DNA of 64,000 bases from Stutzerimonas urumqiensis. GTDB lineage: Bacteria; Pseudomonadota; Gammaproteobacteria; Pseudomonadales; Pseudomonadaceae. The stretch lies in NCBI RefSeq assembly GCF_003640395.1, contig NZ_RBZQ01000007.1, forward strand, positions 1-64,000, read 5' to 3'. The notes below the pieces were generated by a model. The model did not search any database. It was not told where the DNA came from and was given only the letters and a program-made list of their open reading frames with translations. Made by a program: the position numbers and the translations under genes. Positions within the stretch are counted from its first letter, which is position 1. Each line of letters opens with the position of its first letter. Below, piece by piece: positions 57,845 to 64,000 of this stretch.

Positions 57845-59206
57845 TTATTCGAACAAGGCATCCAGCGCCTGCTCCAGGCGCGTCACGGCGATGATCTGCA
57901 GCCCAGCGGGCGCCTCCTTCGGCGCGTTGCCCTTGGGCACGATGGCGCGCTTGAAACCGTGCTTGGCCGCTTCCTTCAGGCGCTCCTGGCCGCTCGGCAC
58001 CGGACGGATCTCGCCCGACAGGCCGACTTCGCCGAACACCAGCAGATCGGTATCCAGCGGGCGGTTGCGCAGGCTGGAGATGACCGCGGCCATCAGCGCC
58101 AGGTCCGCCGCGGTTTCCAGCACCTTCACGCCGCCCACCACGTTGATGAACACATCCTGGTCGTAGGTCGGGATGCTGCCGTGGCGGTGCAGCACGGCGA
58201 GCAACATGGCCAGACGATTCTGATCCAGGCCCAGGGTGACGCGGCGCGGGTTGGCCAGGTGGCTGGTGTCGACCAGCGCCTGGACTTCCACCAGCATCGG
58301 CCGGGTGCCTTCCCAGGTCGCCATGACCACGCTGCCCGGCACCGCTTCCTGCGCGCGGGTGAGGAAGATCGCCGAGGGGTTGGTGACTTCCTTCAGGCCC
58401 TTGTCGGTCATGCCGAACACGCCGAGTTCGTTGACCGCGCCGAAGCGGTTCTTCACCGCGCGCAGCAGGCGCAGGCGGCCATCGGACTCGCCCTCGAAGT
58501 AGAGCACCGTGTCGACCATGTGCTCGAGCACGCGCGGGCCGGCGAGGGCGCCTTCCTTGGTGACGTGGCCAACGAGAAAGATCGCCGTGCCGCTCTGCTT
58601 GGCGAAGCGCACCAAGAGTGCCGCGCTCTCGCGCACCTGGGCGACGCCGCCGGGCGCCGACTGCAACTGCTCGGTGAAGATGGTCTGGATCGAGTCGATC
58701 ACCATCACCTTGGGCTTTTCCAGTCGCGCGGTGGCGATGATGGCTTCGATGCAGGTCTCGGTCATCACCTTGAGCCTGTCCTGCGGCAGGTCCAGGCGGC
58801 GGGCGCGCATGGCGACCTGCTGTTGCGACTCCTCGCCGGTGACGTAGAGCGCCGGGAAGCGCTGGGCGATCGCGCACAGCGTCTGCAAGAGGATCGTCGA
58901 CTTGCCGATGCCCGGGTCGCCGCCGATCAGCACCACCGAGCCGTCCACCAGGCCGCCGCCCAGAACGCGATCCAGCTCGCCGGAGGCGGTGGAGAAGCGC
59001 GGCACTTCCTCGACGCTGACTTCGGCCAGGGTCTTGATGTTGGCCTGGTCGCCCGCCCAGCCAGCGCGCCCCGAGGGCGGCGCGGCGCCTTCGATGACGG
59101 TTTCCACCAGGGTGTTCCAGGCGCCGCAATCGCCGCATTGGCCGGCCCATTTGGGAAAGGTCGAGCCGCATTCGGTGCAGCCGTACATGCGCTTGGCCTT
59201 GGCCAT
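57845..59206 (-). CDS. radA: DNA repair protein RadA (Sms)
   Basis: A RecA-like helicase that promotes branch migration in recombination. The 453 residues (E. coli 460) start with the C4 zinc finger CTECGSTFPKWAGQCGDC. The ATPase part has Walker A GGDPGIGKST, Walker B-region VMVIDSIQTIF and the RadA-specific KNRFGAVNELGVF. The C-terminal Lon-like domain follows (DVFINVVGGVKV, ADLALMAAVISSLRNRPL). The start at 59206 gives the canonical MAKAKRMYGC; an upstream extension is not family-like. Confidence 0.97.
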   Translation of the reverse strand: MAKAKRMYGCTECGSTFPKWAGQCGDCGAWNTLVETVIEGAAPPSGRAGWAGDQANIKTLAEVSVEEVPRFSTASGELDRVLGGGLVDGSVVLIGGDPGIGKSTILLQTLCAIAQRFPALYVTGEESQQQVAMRARRLDLPQDRLKVMTETCIEAIIATARLEKPKVMVIDSIQTIFTEQLQSAPGGVAQVRESAALLVRFAKQSGTAIFLVGHVTKEGALAGPRVLEHMVDTVLYFEGESDGRLRLLRAVKNRFGAVNELGVFGMTDKGLKEVTNPSAIFLTRAQEAVPGSVVMATWEGTRPMLVEVQALVDTSHLANPRRVTLGLDQNRLAMLLAVLHRHGSIPTYDQDVFINVVGGVKVLETAADLALMAAVISSLRNRPLDTDLLVFGEVGLSGEIRPVPSGQERLKEAAKHGFKRAIVPKGNAPKEAPAGLQIIAVTRLEQALDALFE

Positions 59207-59317
59207 GGGAACTCCGGGCAGGAAAAAGGGCACGCATGATAACGCCTGCTCTTGATCGCGATCAGCCACCGCGACGAAGGCGCGCGCCAGACTGGTGCCA
59301 TCGGTTGGGAGATGAAC

Positions 59318-59752
59318 ATGCGCTATCTGTTGTTTCTGCATCTGTTAGGGGCGACCGTCTGGGTCGGCGGGCATCTGGTGCTGTTGCTCGGCATCCTGCC
59401 GGGCGCCTTGCGGTCGCGCGATGTCGCGCCGGTCCGCGGGTTCGAGGCGATCTACGAGCGGATCGGGATTCCCGCGCTGCTCGTGCAGATCGTCACCGGC
59501 TTCTGGCTCGCGACGCTCTGGCTGGCGCCGTCGCAGTGGCTGTCGGATGTGCCGGTCGCGCACCTGGTGCAGGCCAAGCTGGTGCTGCTGGCCATGACGG
59601 CCCTGCTCGGCGTGCATGCGCGTCTGGCGCTGATCCCGCGGCTGGATGGCCAGCGCTTGCCGCAGCTCGGTGTGCATATCGTGCTGATTACCCTGACGGC
59701 GGTTGCATTCGTCTGGGTCGGGACGGGGTTTCGTTACGGCGGGTTGTTCTGA
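59318..59752 (+). CDS. CopD-like small membrane protein
   Basis: A 144-residue protein with four membrane helices (YLLFLHLLGATVWVGGHLVLLLGI, IGIPALLVQIVTGFWLATLW, LVQAKLVLLAMTALLGVHARLALI, VHIVLITLTAVAFVWVGTGF). The histidines in LHLLGATVWVGGH and GVHAR are like CopD/YjhC-type putative copper or haem membrane proteins. Homologues sit beside radA in Pseudomonas. The function is unknown. ATG 59318 fits the GGGAG ribosome site better than ATG 59312. Confidence 0.75.
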   Translation: MRYLLFLHLLGATVWVGGHLVLLLGILPGALRSRDVAPVRGFEAIYERIGIPALLVQIVTGFWLATLWLAPSQWLSDVPVAHLVQAKLVLLAMTALLGVHARLALIPRLDGQRLPQLGVHIVLITLTAVAFVWVGTGFRYGGLF

Positions 59753-59800
59753 GGAAGGCAAGGCAGGACGGCGCCGGGGTGGCGCCGTCTTCGGTGACGC

Positions 59801-60061
59801 TTAGCCGCAGCAACCGCCGCAACAGGACCCGGACGCGCGCTTGAGCTGGCGGGCGAGGTCGCCTTTCAGGGCGGCGTGCTGGTCCTTCAGGGCGGTGAGC
59901 GAGGCGGGATCGAGCGTCTCCGAGCCTTGCTCGATCTGCGTCAGACGCTGTTCGAGGTCGGCGAACTGCTGTGCAAGACGGGCAAAGGCCGGGTCCTGCT
60001 GGCTCAGGCGCTGGAATTGTTCGGGGGTTTCGTTGCCGACGGCATGGTATTCGACGTGCAT
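59801..60061 (-). CDS. DUF465 (YdcH-like) protein with a Cys-rich C-terminal tail
   Basis: An 86-residue protein beginning MHVEYHAVGNETPEQFQRLSQ. A coiled-coil helix pair follows (FARLAQQFADLEQRLTQIE, LTALKDQHAALKGDLARQL), the usual DUF465/YdcH arrangement. The C-terminus is SGSCCGGCCG, a Cys/Gly tail suited to binding a metal ion or Fe-S cluster, which most DUF465 proteins lack. The function is unknown. The start at 60061 matches the family's MHVEYH opening. Confidence 0.75.
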   Translation of the reverse strand: MHVEYHAVGNETPEQFQRLSQQDPAFARLAQQFADLEQRLTQIEQGSETLDPASLTALKDQHAALKGDLARQLKRASGSCCGGCCG

Positions 60062-60216
60062 GAGGCGCTCCGTGGGGCGTGATTTAAGGGTGGCCCAAAC
60101 TAGCCTTCCGGGCACGGGCTCGACATGATGTCGATCAATTGTTGTTCACGTCGCGACGGCTCGAACAGCGGCCCATTCAACGCTGTCCAATGGCAGCATG
60201 CAGCGGAGTTCTTCAC

Positions 60217-60963
60217 GTGACCCATTCCACCGGACGCTGTTCGGCGTGCCTTGACGGTCAGGCACTCGATTTCTCCATCAGCATGGCGTTCCAGCCCATC
60301 GTCGACGTCGCCAACCGTCAGGTCTTCGCCCACGAGGCGCTGGTGCGCGGCGTGGCGGGGGAAGGCGCCGGACAGGTACTGGCGCGCGTGACCGACGACA
60401 ACCTCTACAGTTTCGACCAGGCCTGCCGCATCACGGCGCTGGAATGGGCCGCCCGGCTGGCGCTGCCGGCGCGGCTGTCGATCAACTTCATGCCCAACGC
60501 CGTCTACAAGCCGGAAACCTGCATCCGCGCGACGCTGGCGGCCGCCGAACGGGTTGGCTTCCCGCTCGATCGGATCATCTTCGAGGTGACCGAACAGGAG
60601 CGGGTGCGCGACACCGCCCATCTTCTCGATATCCTCCGTTCCTACCGCGAGATGGGTTTTCGCACGGCCATCGATGACTTCGGTGCCGGCTATGCGGGGC
60701 TCAACCTGTTGGCTGATTTCCAGCCGGACATCATCAAACTGGACATGCACTTGATTCGTGACGTGGATCGTGACCCCGTGCGCCAGGTGCTGGCACGGAC
60801 GATGATCGACCTCTGCCGGCAACTGAACGTCGAGGTGATCGCCGAGGGCATCGAGACGGCCGGCGAGTACCGTTACCTGAGCGAGCAGGGCGTCAGGCTG
60901 TTCCAGGGGTACCTCTTCACCAAGCCAGCATTCCAGGCGCTGCCCGAAATAAGCCTGCCCTGA
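60217..60963 (+). CDS. Stand-alone EAL-domain protein (putative c-di-GMP phosphodiesterase)
   Basis: From GTG 60217, preceded by CGGAG at 8-9 nt, the product has 248 residues. An N-terminal CSAC motif (residues 8-11) precedes the EAL domain: FQPIVD, HEALVRG (EAL intact), INFMPNAV, FEVTEQE, IDDFGAGYAGLN, KLDMHLI and AEGIET. The Asn, Glu, Asp-Asp and Lys residues that hold metal and catalytic water look present, so activity is plausible. There is no GGDEF or PAS part. TTG and ATG codons further upstream are open but lack ribosome sites. Confidence 0.88.
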   Translation: MTHSTGRCSACLDGQALDFSISMAFQPIVDVANRQVFAHEALVRGVAGEGAGQVLARVTDDNLYSFDQACRITALEWAARLALPARLSINFMPNAVYKPETCIRATLAAAERVGFPLDRIIFEVTEQERVRDTAHLLDILRSYREMGFRTAIDDFGAGYAGLNLLADFQPDIIKLDMHLIRDVDRDPVRQVLARTMIDLCRQLNVEVIAEGIETAGEYRYLSEQGVRLFQGYLFTKPAFQALPEISLP

Positions 60964-60984
60964 CCGGGAACCGCGCGCCGCGGC

Positions 60985-60990
60985 TATAGT
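60985..60990 (+). promoter_or_regulatory. Candidate -10 element of mscL
   Basis: TATAGT lies 43 bp before the mscL ATG. The -35 region is poor. Tentative. Confidence 0.35.
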
Positions 60991-61032
60991 CTGCAAGCCA
61001 GCGGCGCGGGGCGCGCCAATGAGGAGGGCATC

Positions 61033-61443
61033 ATGGGGTTGCTGAACGAGTTCAAAGCGTTTGCGGTACGCGGCAATGTGGTGGACATGGCAGTGGGCAT
61101 CATCATCGGCGCGGCATTCGGCAAGATCGTGTCGTCGTTCGTCGGTGACATCGTCATGCCGCCGGTGGGCCTGCTGATCGGCGGGGTCGACTTCACCAAC
61201 CTGGCGGTGGTGCTCAAGCCTGCGGTCGGCGAGGTGCCGGCGGTCACGCTCAACTACGGCAAGTTCATCCAGACCGTCATCGACTTCATCATCATGGCTT
61301 TCGCCATCTTCCTCGGCGTCAAGGCCGTCAACCGTCTCAAGCGCAAGGAGGCCGTCGCTCCCTCGGCGCCGCCGGCGCCCAGCAAGGAAGAGCTGCTGCT
61401 GACGGAAATCCGCGACCTGCTCAAGGCGCGCAACGAGTCCTGA
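61033..61443 (+). CDS. mscL: Large-conductance mechanosensitive channel MscL
   Basis: Pentameric inner-membrane channel that opens on hypo-osmotic shock. The 136 residues equal E. coli MscL. The N-terminal amphipathic segment and helix 1 are [37 protein letters not shown]. The periplasmic loop starts [14 protein letters not shown], helix 2 is [20 protein letters not shown], and the C-terminal bundle [13 protein letters not shown] follows. ATG 61033 has GAGGAG upstream. Confidence 0.97.
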   Translation: MGLLNEFKAFAVRGNVVDMAVGIIIGAAFGKIVSSFVGDIVMPPVGLLIGGVDFTNLAVVLKPAVGEVPAVTLNYGKFIQTVIDFIIMAFAIFLGVKAVNRLKRKEAVAPSAPPAPSKEELLLTEIRDLLKARNES

Positions 61444-61450
61444 CTGGGTG

Positions 61451-61486
61451 CGCCCCGGTCTCGGCAGGCAGGCCGAGACCGGGGCG
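61451..61486 (+). terminator. Terminator-like hairpin after mscL
   Basis: CGCCCCGGTCTCGGC and GCCGAGACCGGGGCG form a perfect 15-bp stem with loop AGGCAG, 7 bp after the mscL stop. The following bases (ACTCC) lack a T-run, so termination would be imperfect or need a factor. Confidence 0.6.
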
Positions 61487-61565
61487 ACTCCTTGCAGCCG
61501 ATCGGTGCCAGGGCCAGAATGGCCCGCATTTCCTGTGGCCTACGCCATCCATGCAAGGATCCCCG

Positions 61566-63989
61566 ATGCCCCAATCCGTTGCCGGCTCGCGCCTGGCGCC
61601 CGATGCGCTCACCCGTCCGTTCCACCCCCACCAGTTCAGCTTCCAGACCACCGACGAACTCGAGCCTTTCCTTGGCGTGCTCGGCCAGGAACGGGCGGTC
61701 GAAGCCTTGCAGTTCGGCGTGGCGATGCCGCGTCCGGGCTACAACGTCTATGTCATGGGTGAGCCGGGAACCGGCCGCTTCTCCTTCGTCAATCGCTACC
61801 TGAAAGCCGAAGGCAAGCGCCTGGAGACGCCCAGCGACTGGGTCTACGTGAACAACTTCGACGAGCCGCGCGAGCCACGCGTGCTGCGATTGCCAGCCGG
61901 TCAGGCCAGTGAATTCACCGCGGACATCGCCCAGCTCATAGGCAACCTGTTGGCGACCTTTCCTGCCGTCTTCGAGCATCCGAGCTTCCAGCAAAAGAAG
62001 AGTGCGATCGACCGTGCCTTCAACCAGCGCTACGACAAGGCGCTGGACGTGATCGAGAAGCTGGCGCTCGAAAAGGAGATCGCGCTCTACCGCGACAGCA
62101 CCAACATCGCCTTCACGCCGATGAAGGATGGCAAGTCGATGGACGAGGCCGAATTCGCCCAGCTGCCGGAGGCCGACCGGGAGCGCTATCACGCGGACAT
62201 TTCCGCGCTCGAGGTAAGGCTGAACGAGGAGCTGGCCAGCCTGCCGCAGTGGAAGCGTGAATCGAGCAACCAGCTCCGCCAGCTCAACGACGAGACCATT
62301 ACCCAGGCGCTCGAGCCGTTGTTGGCGCCGCTCATGGAGCAGTACGCGGGCAACGACGGTGTCGAGTCCTACCTGCGGGCGATGCAGGCCAACCTGCTCA
62401 AGACGGCGGCCGAGCAACTCGTCGACGACAACCGCTCCGAGGCCCAGAGCCGCTCGTTGCTCGAGGAGCAATACAGCCCGAGCCTGGTCGTCGGCCATGC
62501 CGCCGGCGGCGGGGCGCCCGTCGTGTTCGAGCCGCATCCGACCTACGACAACCTGTTCGGCCGCATCGAATACAGCACCGACCAGGGCGCGCTCTACACC
62601 AGCTACCGCCAGTTGCGCCCCGGTGCGCTGCACCGTGCCAACGGCGGCTTCCTGGTGCTGGAAGCTGAAAAGATGCTGAGCGAACCCTTCGTCTGGGATG
62701 CGCTCAAGCGTGCGCTGCTGTCGCGCCAGTTGAAGATGGAGTCCCCGCTCGCCGAGCTGGGCCGGCTGGCGACCGTGACGCTGACGCCCGAGGTCATTCC
62801 GCTACAGGTCAAGGTCATCATCATCGGCTCGCGCCAGCTCTATTACACGCTGCAGGAGCTGGATCCGGACTTTCAGGAGATGTTCCGCATCCTCGTCGAT
62901 TTCGACGATGACGTGCCGCTCGCCGAAGACAGCCTCGAGCAGTTCGCCCAACTGCTCAAGACCCGCACTTCGGAAGAGGGCATGGCGCCTCTCACCGCCG
63001 CCGCCGTGGCGCGCCTGGCGACCTACAGCGCGCGCCTGGCCGAACACCAGGGGCGGTTGTCGGCGCGTATCGGCGATCTGTTCCAGTTGGTCAGCGAGGC
63101 GGATTTCATTCGCCAGGTCGCCAAGGAAGAGGTCACCGACGTGGGCCACATCGAGCGTGCGCTCAAGGCCAAGGCGACGCGAACAGGCCGCGTCTCGGCG
63201 CGGATTCTCGAAGACATTCTCGCCGGCGTGATCCTGATCGACAGCGAGGGCGCGGCGATCGGCAAGTGCAACGGGCTGACGGTGCTGGAAGTCGGCGACT
63301 CGGCGTTCGGTATGCCGGCGCGCATCTCGGCGACGGTCTATCCGGGCGGCTCGGGCATCGTCGACATCGAACGCGAGGTCAACCTGGGGCAGCCGATCCA
63401 TTCCAAGGGCGTGATGATCCTCACCGGCTACCTCGGCAGCCGCTACGCGCAGGAATTTCCGCTGGCCATTTCGGCGAGCATCGCGCTCGAGCAGTCATAT
63501 GGCTACGTCGATGGCGACAGCGCTTCGCTTGGCGAGGTGTGCGCATTGATTTCCGCGCTGTCCCGTACGCCGCTCAAGCAGTGCTTCGCGATTACCGGCT
63601 CGATCAACCAGTTCGGCGAGGTGCAGGCGGTCGGTGGAGTCAACGAGAAGATCGAAGGCTTCTTCCGGCTGTGCGAAGCGCGCGGTCTCACCGGCGAGCA
63701 GGGTGTGATCGTTCCCTTCGCCAACGTCGCCACCCTGATGCTCGACGAGCGGGTGCTCGATGCGGTGCGTCGCGAGCAATTCCACGTCTATGCCGTGCGC
63801 CACGTCGACGAGGCGTTGGGGCTGCTCGTTGGCGAGCCCGTCGGTGAAGCGGATGACAAGGGGTGTTTCCCGTCCGGCAGCGTCAACGCCCGTGTCGTGG
63901 AGCGTCTTCGGGATATCGCCGAGATCGAGCTGGGCGAAGACGACCGCGAGGCGAAGGACAAGGCCGAGACGCCTGCATCGGAGCAATAG
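61566..63989 (+). CDS. Lon-type ATP-dependent protease, AsrA-like
   Basis: An 807-residue AAA+/Lon-family protease of the LonB-like group. It resembles P. aeruginosa AsrA (PA0779), linked to the aminoglycoside-induced heat-shock response. The N-terminal ATPase part has FLGVLGQERAVEALQFGVAM and the P-loop GEPGTGRFSF, in which Arg replaces the usual Walker Lys. A long helical insertion follows, then GALHRANGGFLVLEAEKML (Walker B region). The C-terminal Lon protease domain shows the catalytic Ser in GDSASLGEVCALIS and the catalytic Lys in VGGVNEKIEGFFRLC. The start is ATG 61566, and the frame ends just before the window edge. Confidence 0.9.
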   Translation: MPQSVAGSRLAPDALTRPFHPHQFSFQTTDELEPFLGVLGQERAVEALQFGVAMPRPGYNVYVMGEPGTGRFSFVNRYLKAEGKRLETPSDWVYVNNFDEPREPRVLRLPAGQASEFTADIAQLIGNLLATFPAVFEHPSFQQKKSAIDRAFNQRYDKALDVIEKLALEKEIALYRDSTNIAFTPMKDGKSMDEAEFAQLPEADRERYHADISALEVRLNEELASLPQWKRESSNQLRQLNDETITQALEPLLAPLMEQYAGNDGVESYLRAMQANLLKTAAEQLVDDNRSEAQSRSLLEEQYSPSLVVGHAAGGGAPVVFEPHPTYDNLFGRIEYSTDQGALYTSYRQLRPGALHRANGGFLVLEAEKMLSEPFVWDALKRALLSRQLKMESPLAELGRLATVTLTPEVIPLQVKVIIIGSRQLYYTLQELDPDFQEMFRILVDFDDDVPLAEDSLEQFAQLLKTRTSEEGMAPLTAAAVARLATYSARLAEHQGRLSARIGDLFQLVSEADFIRQVAKEEVTDVGHIERALKAKATRTGRVSARILEDILAGVILIDSEGAAIGKCNGLTVLEVGDSAFGMPARISATVYPGGSGIVDIEREVNLGQPIHSKGVMILTGYLGSRYAQEFPLAISASIALEQSYGYVDGDSASLGEVCALISALSRTPLKQCFAITGSINQFGEVQAVGGVNEKIEGFFRLCEARGLTGEQGVIVPFANVATLMLDERVLDAVRREQFHVYAVRHVDEALGLLVGEPVGEADDKGCFPSGSVNARVVERLRDIAEIELGEDDREAKDKAETPASEQ

Positions 63990-64000
63990 CGTGGTGGGTC

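Overview
The window looks like chromosome of a high-GC gammaproteobacterium of the Pseudomonas / Stutzerimonas group. The evidence is a Pseudomonas-type gene set and gene order: amn, rluE, DUF2788, Lrp, cation exporter, lipoprotein and hrpB recall the P. aeruginosa PA3961-PA3970 neighbourhood, and a MorA-like protein, glyA, PilZ, radA and mscL recall PA4601-PA4614. The synteny is from memory, and the genus call is inference.

Region 1 (1-13.8 kb) is a complete type I-E CRISPR-Cas locus. It starts with the truncated end of an IS3-family transposase, which lies against a small array of 8 repeats. Next come a decayed CopG/RHH-RelE/ParE toxin-antitoxin remnant and the operon cas3-cas8e-cse2-cas7e-cas5e-cas6e-[KilA-N gene]-cas1-cas2. 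An AT-rich leader follows, then a large array of 50 good repeats that decay at the distal end. The outstanding feature is the KilA-N-domain gene sitting in frame with the operon flow between cas6e and cas1. It is 23 bp after cas6e, its stop is 1 bp from the cas1 start, and it contains a 26-bp perfect palindrome.

Region 2 (13.9-31.2 kb) is metabolic and transport. It holds AMP nucleosidase, a split two-gene membrane PQQ dehydrogenase (membrane anchor plus periplasmic catalytic subunit), two GNAT acetyltransferases, a TorF-like envelope lipoprotein, a DMT exporter, an oxaloacetate decarboxylase/PEP mutase family enzyme coupled to an MFS exporter, a DksA-type zinc finger protein, a GAF histidine kinase, an SDR, a five-gene Liv-type ABC importer and RluE.

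Region 3 (31.2-43.6 kb) is a core block: DUF2788, Lrp/AsnC regulator, cation exporter, lipoprotein, HrpB, periplasmic binding protein, YciC, RhlE and GdhA. It is bracketed by two gene-free stretches built from the same repeat modules in opposite orientation.

Region 4 (43.6-64 kb) contains EttA, the co-directional bglX-opgG-opgH cluster for periplasmic glucans, and a c-di-GMP-rich stretch (PAS-GGDEF-EAL protein, PilZ protein, stand-alone EAL protein) mixed with glyA, an ICMT-like methyltransferase, radA, a CopD-like membrane protein, a DUF465 protein with a Cys-rich tail, mscL and a Lon-like AsrA protease.

No tRNA or rRNA gene was recognised. All assignments rest on reading the sequence and on recalled family features; no database search was run.
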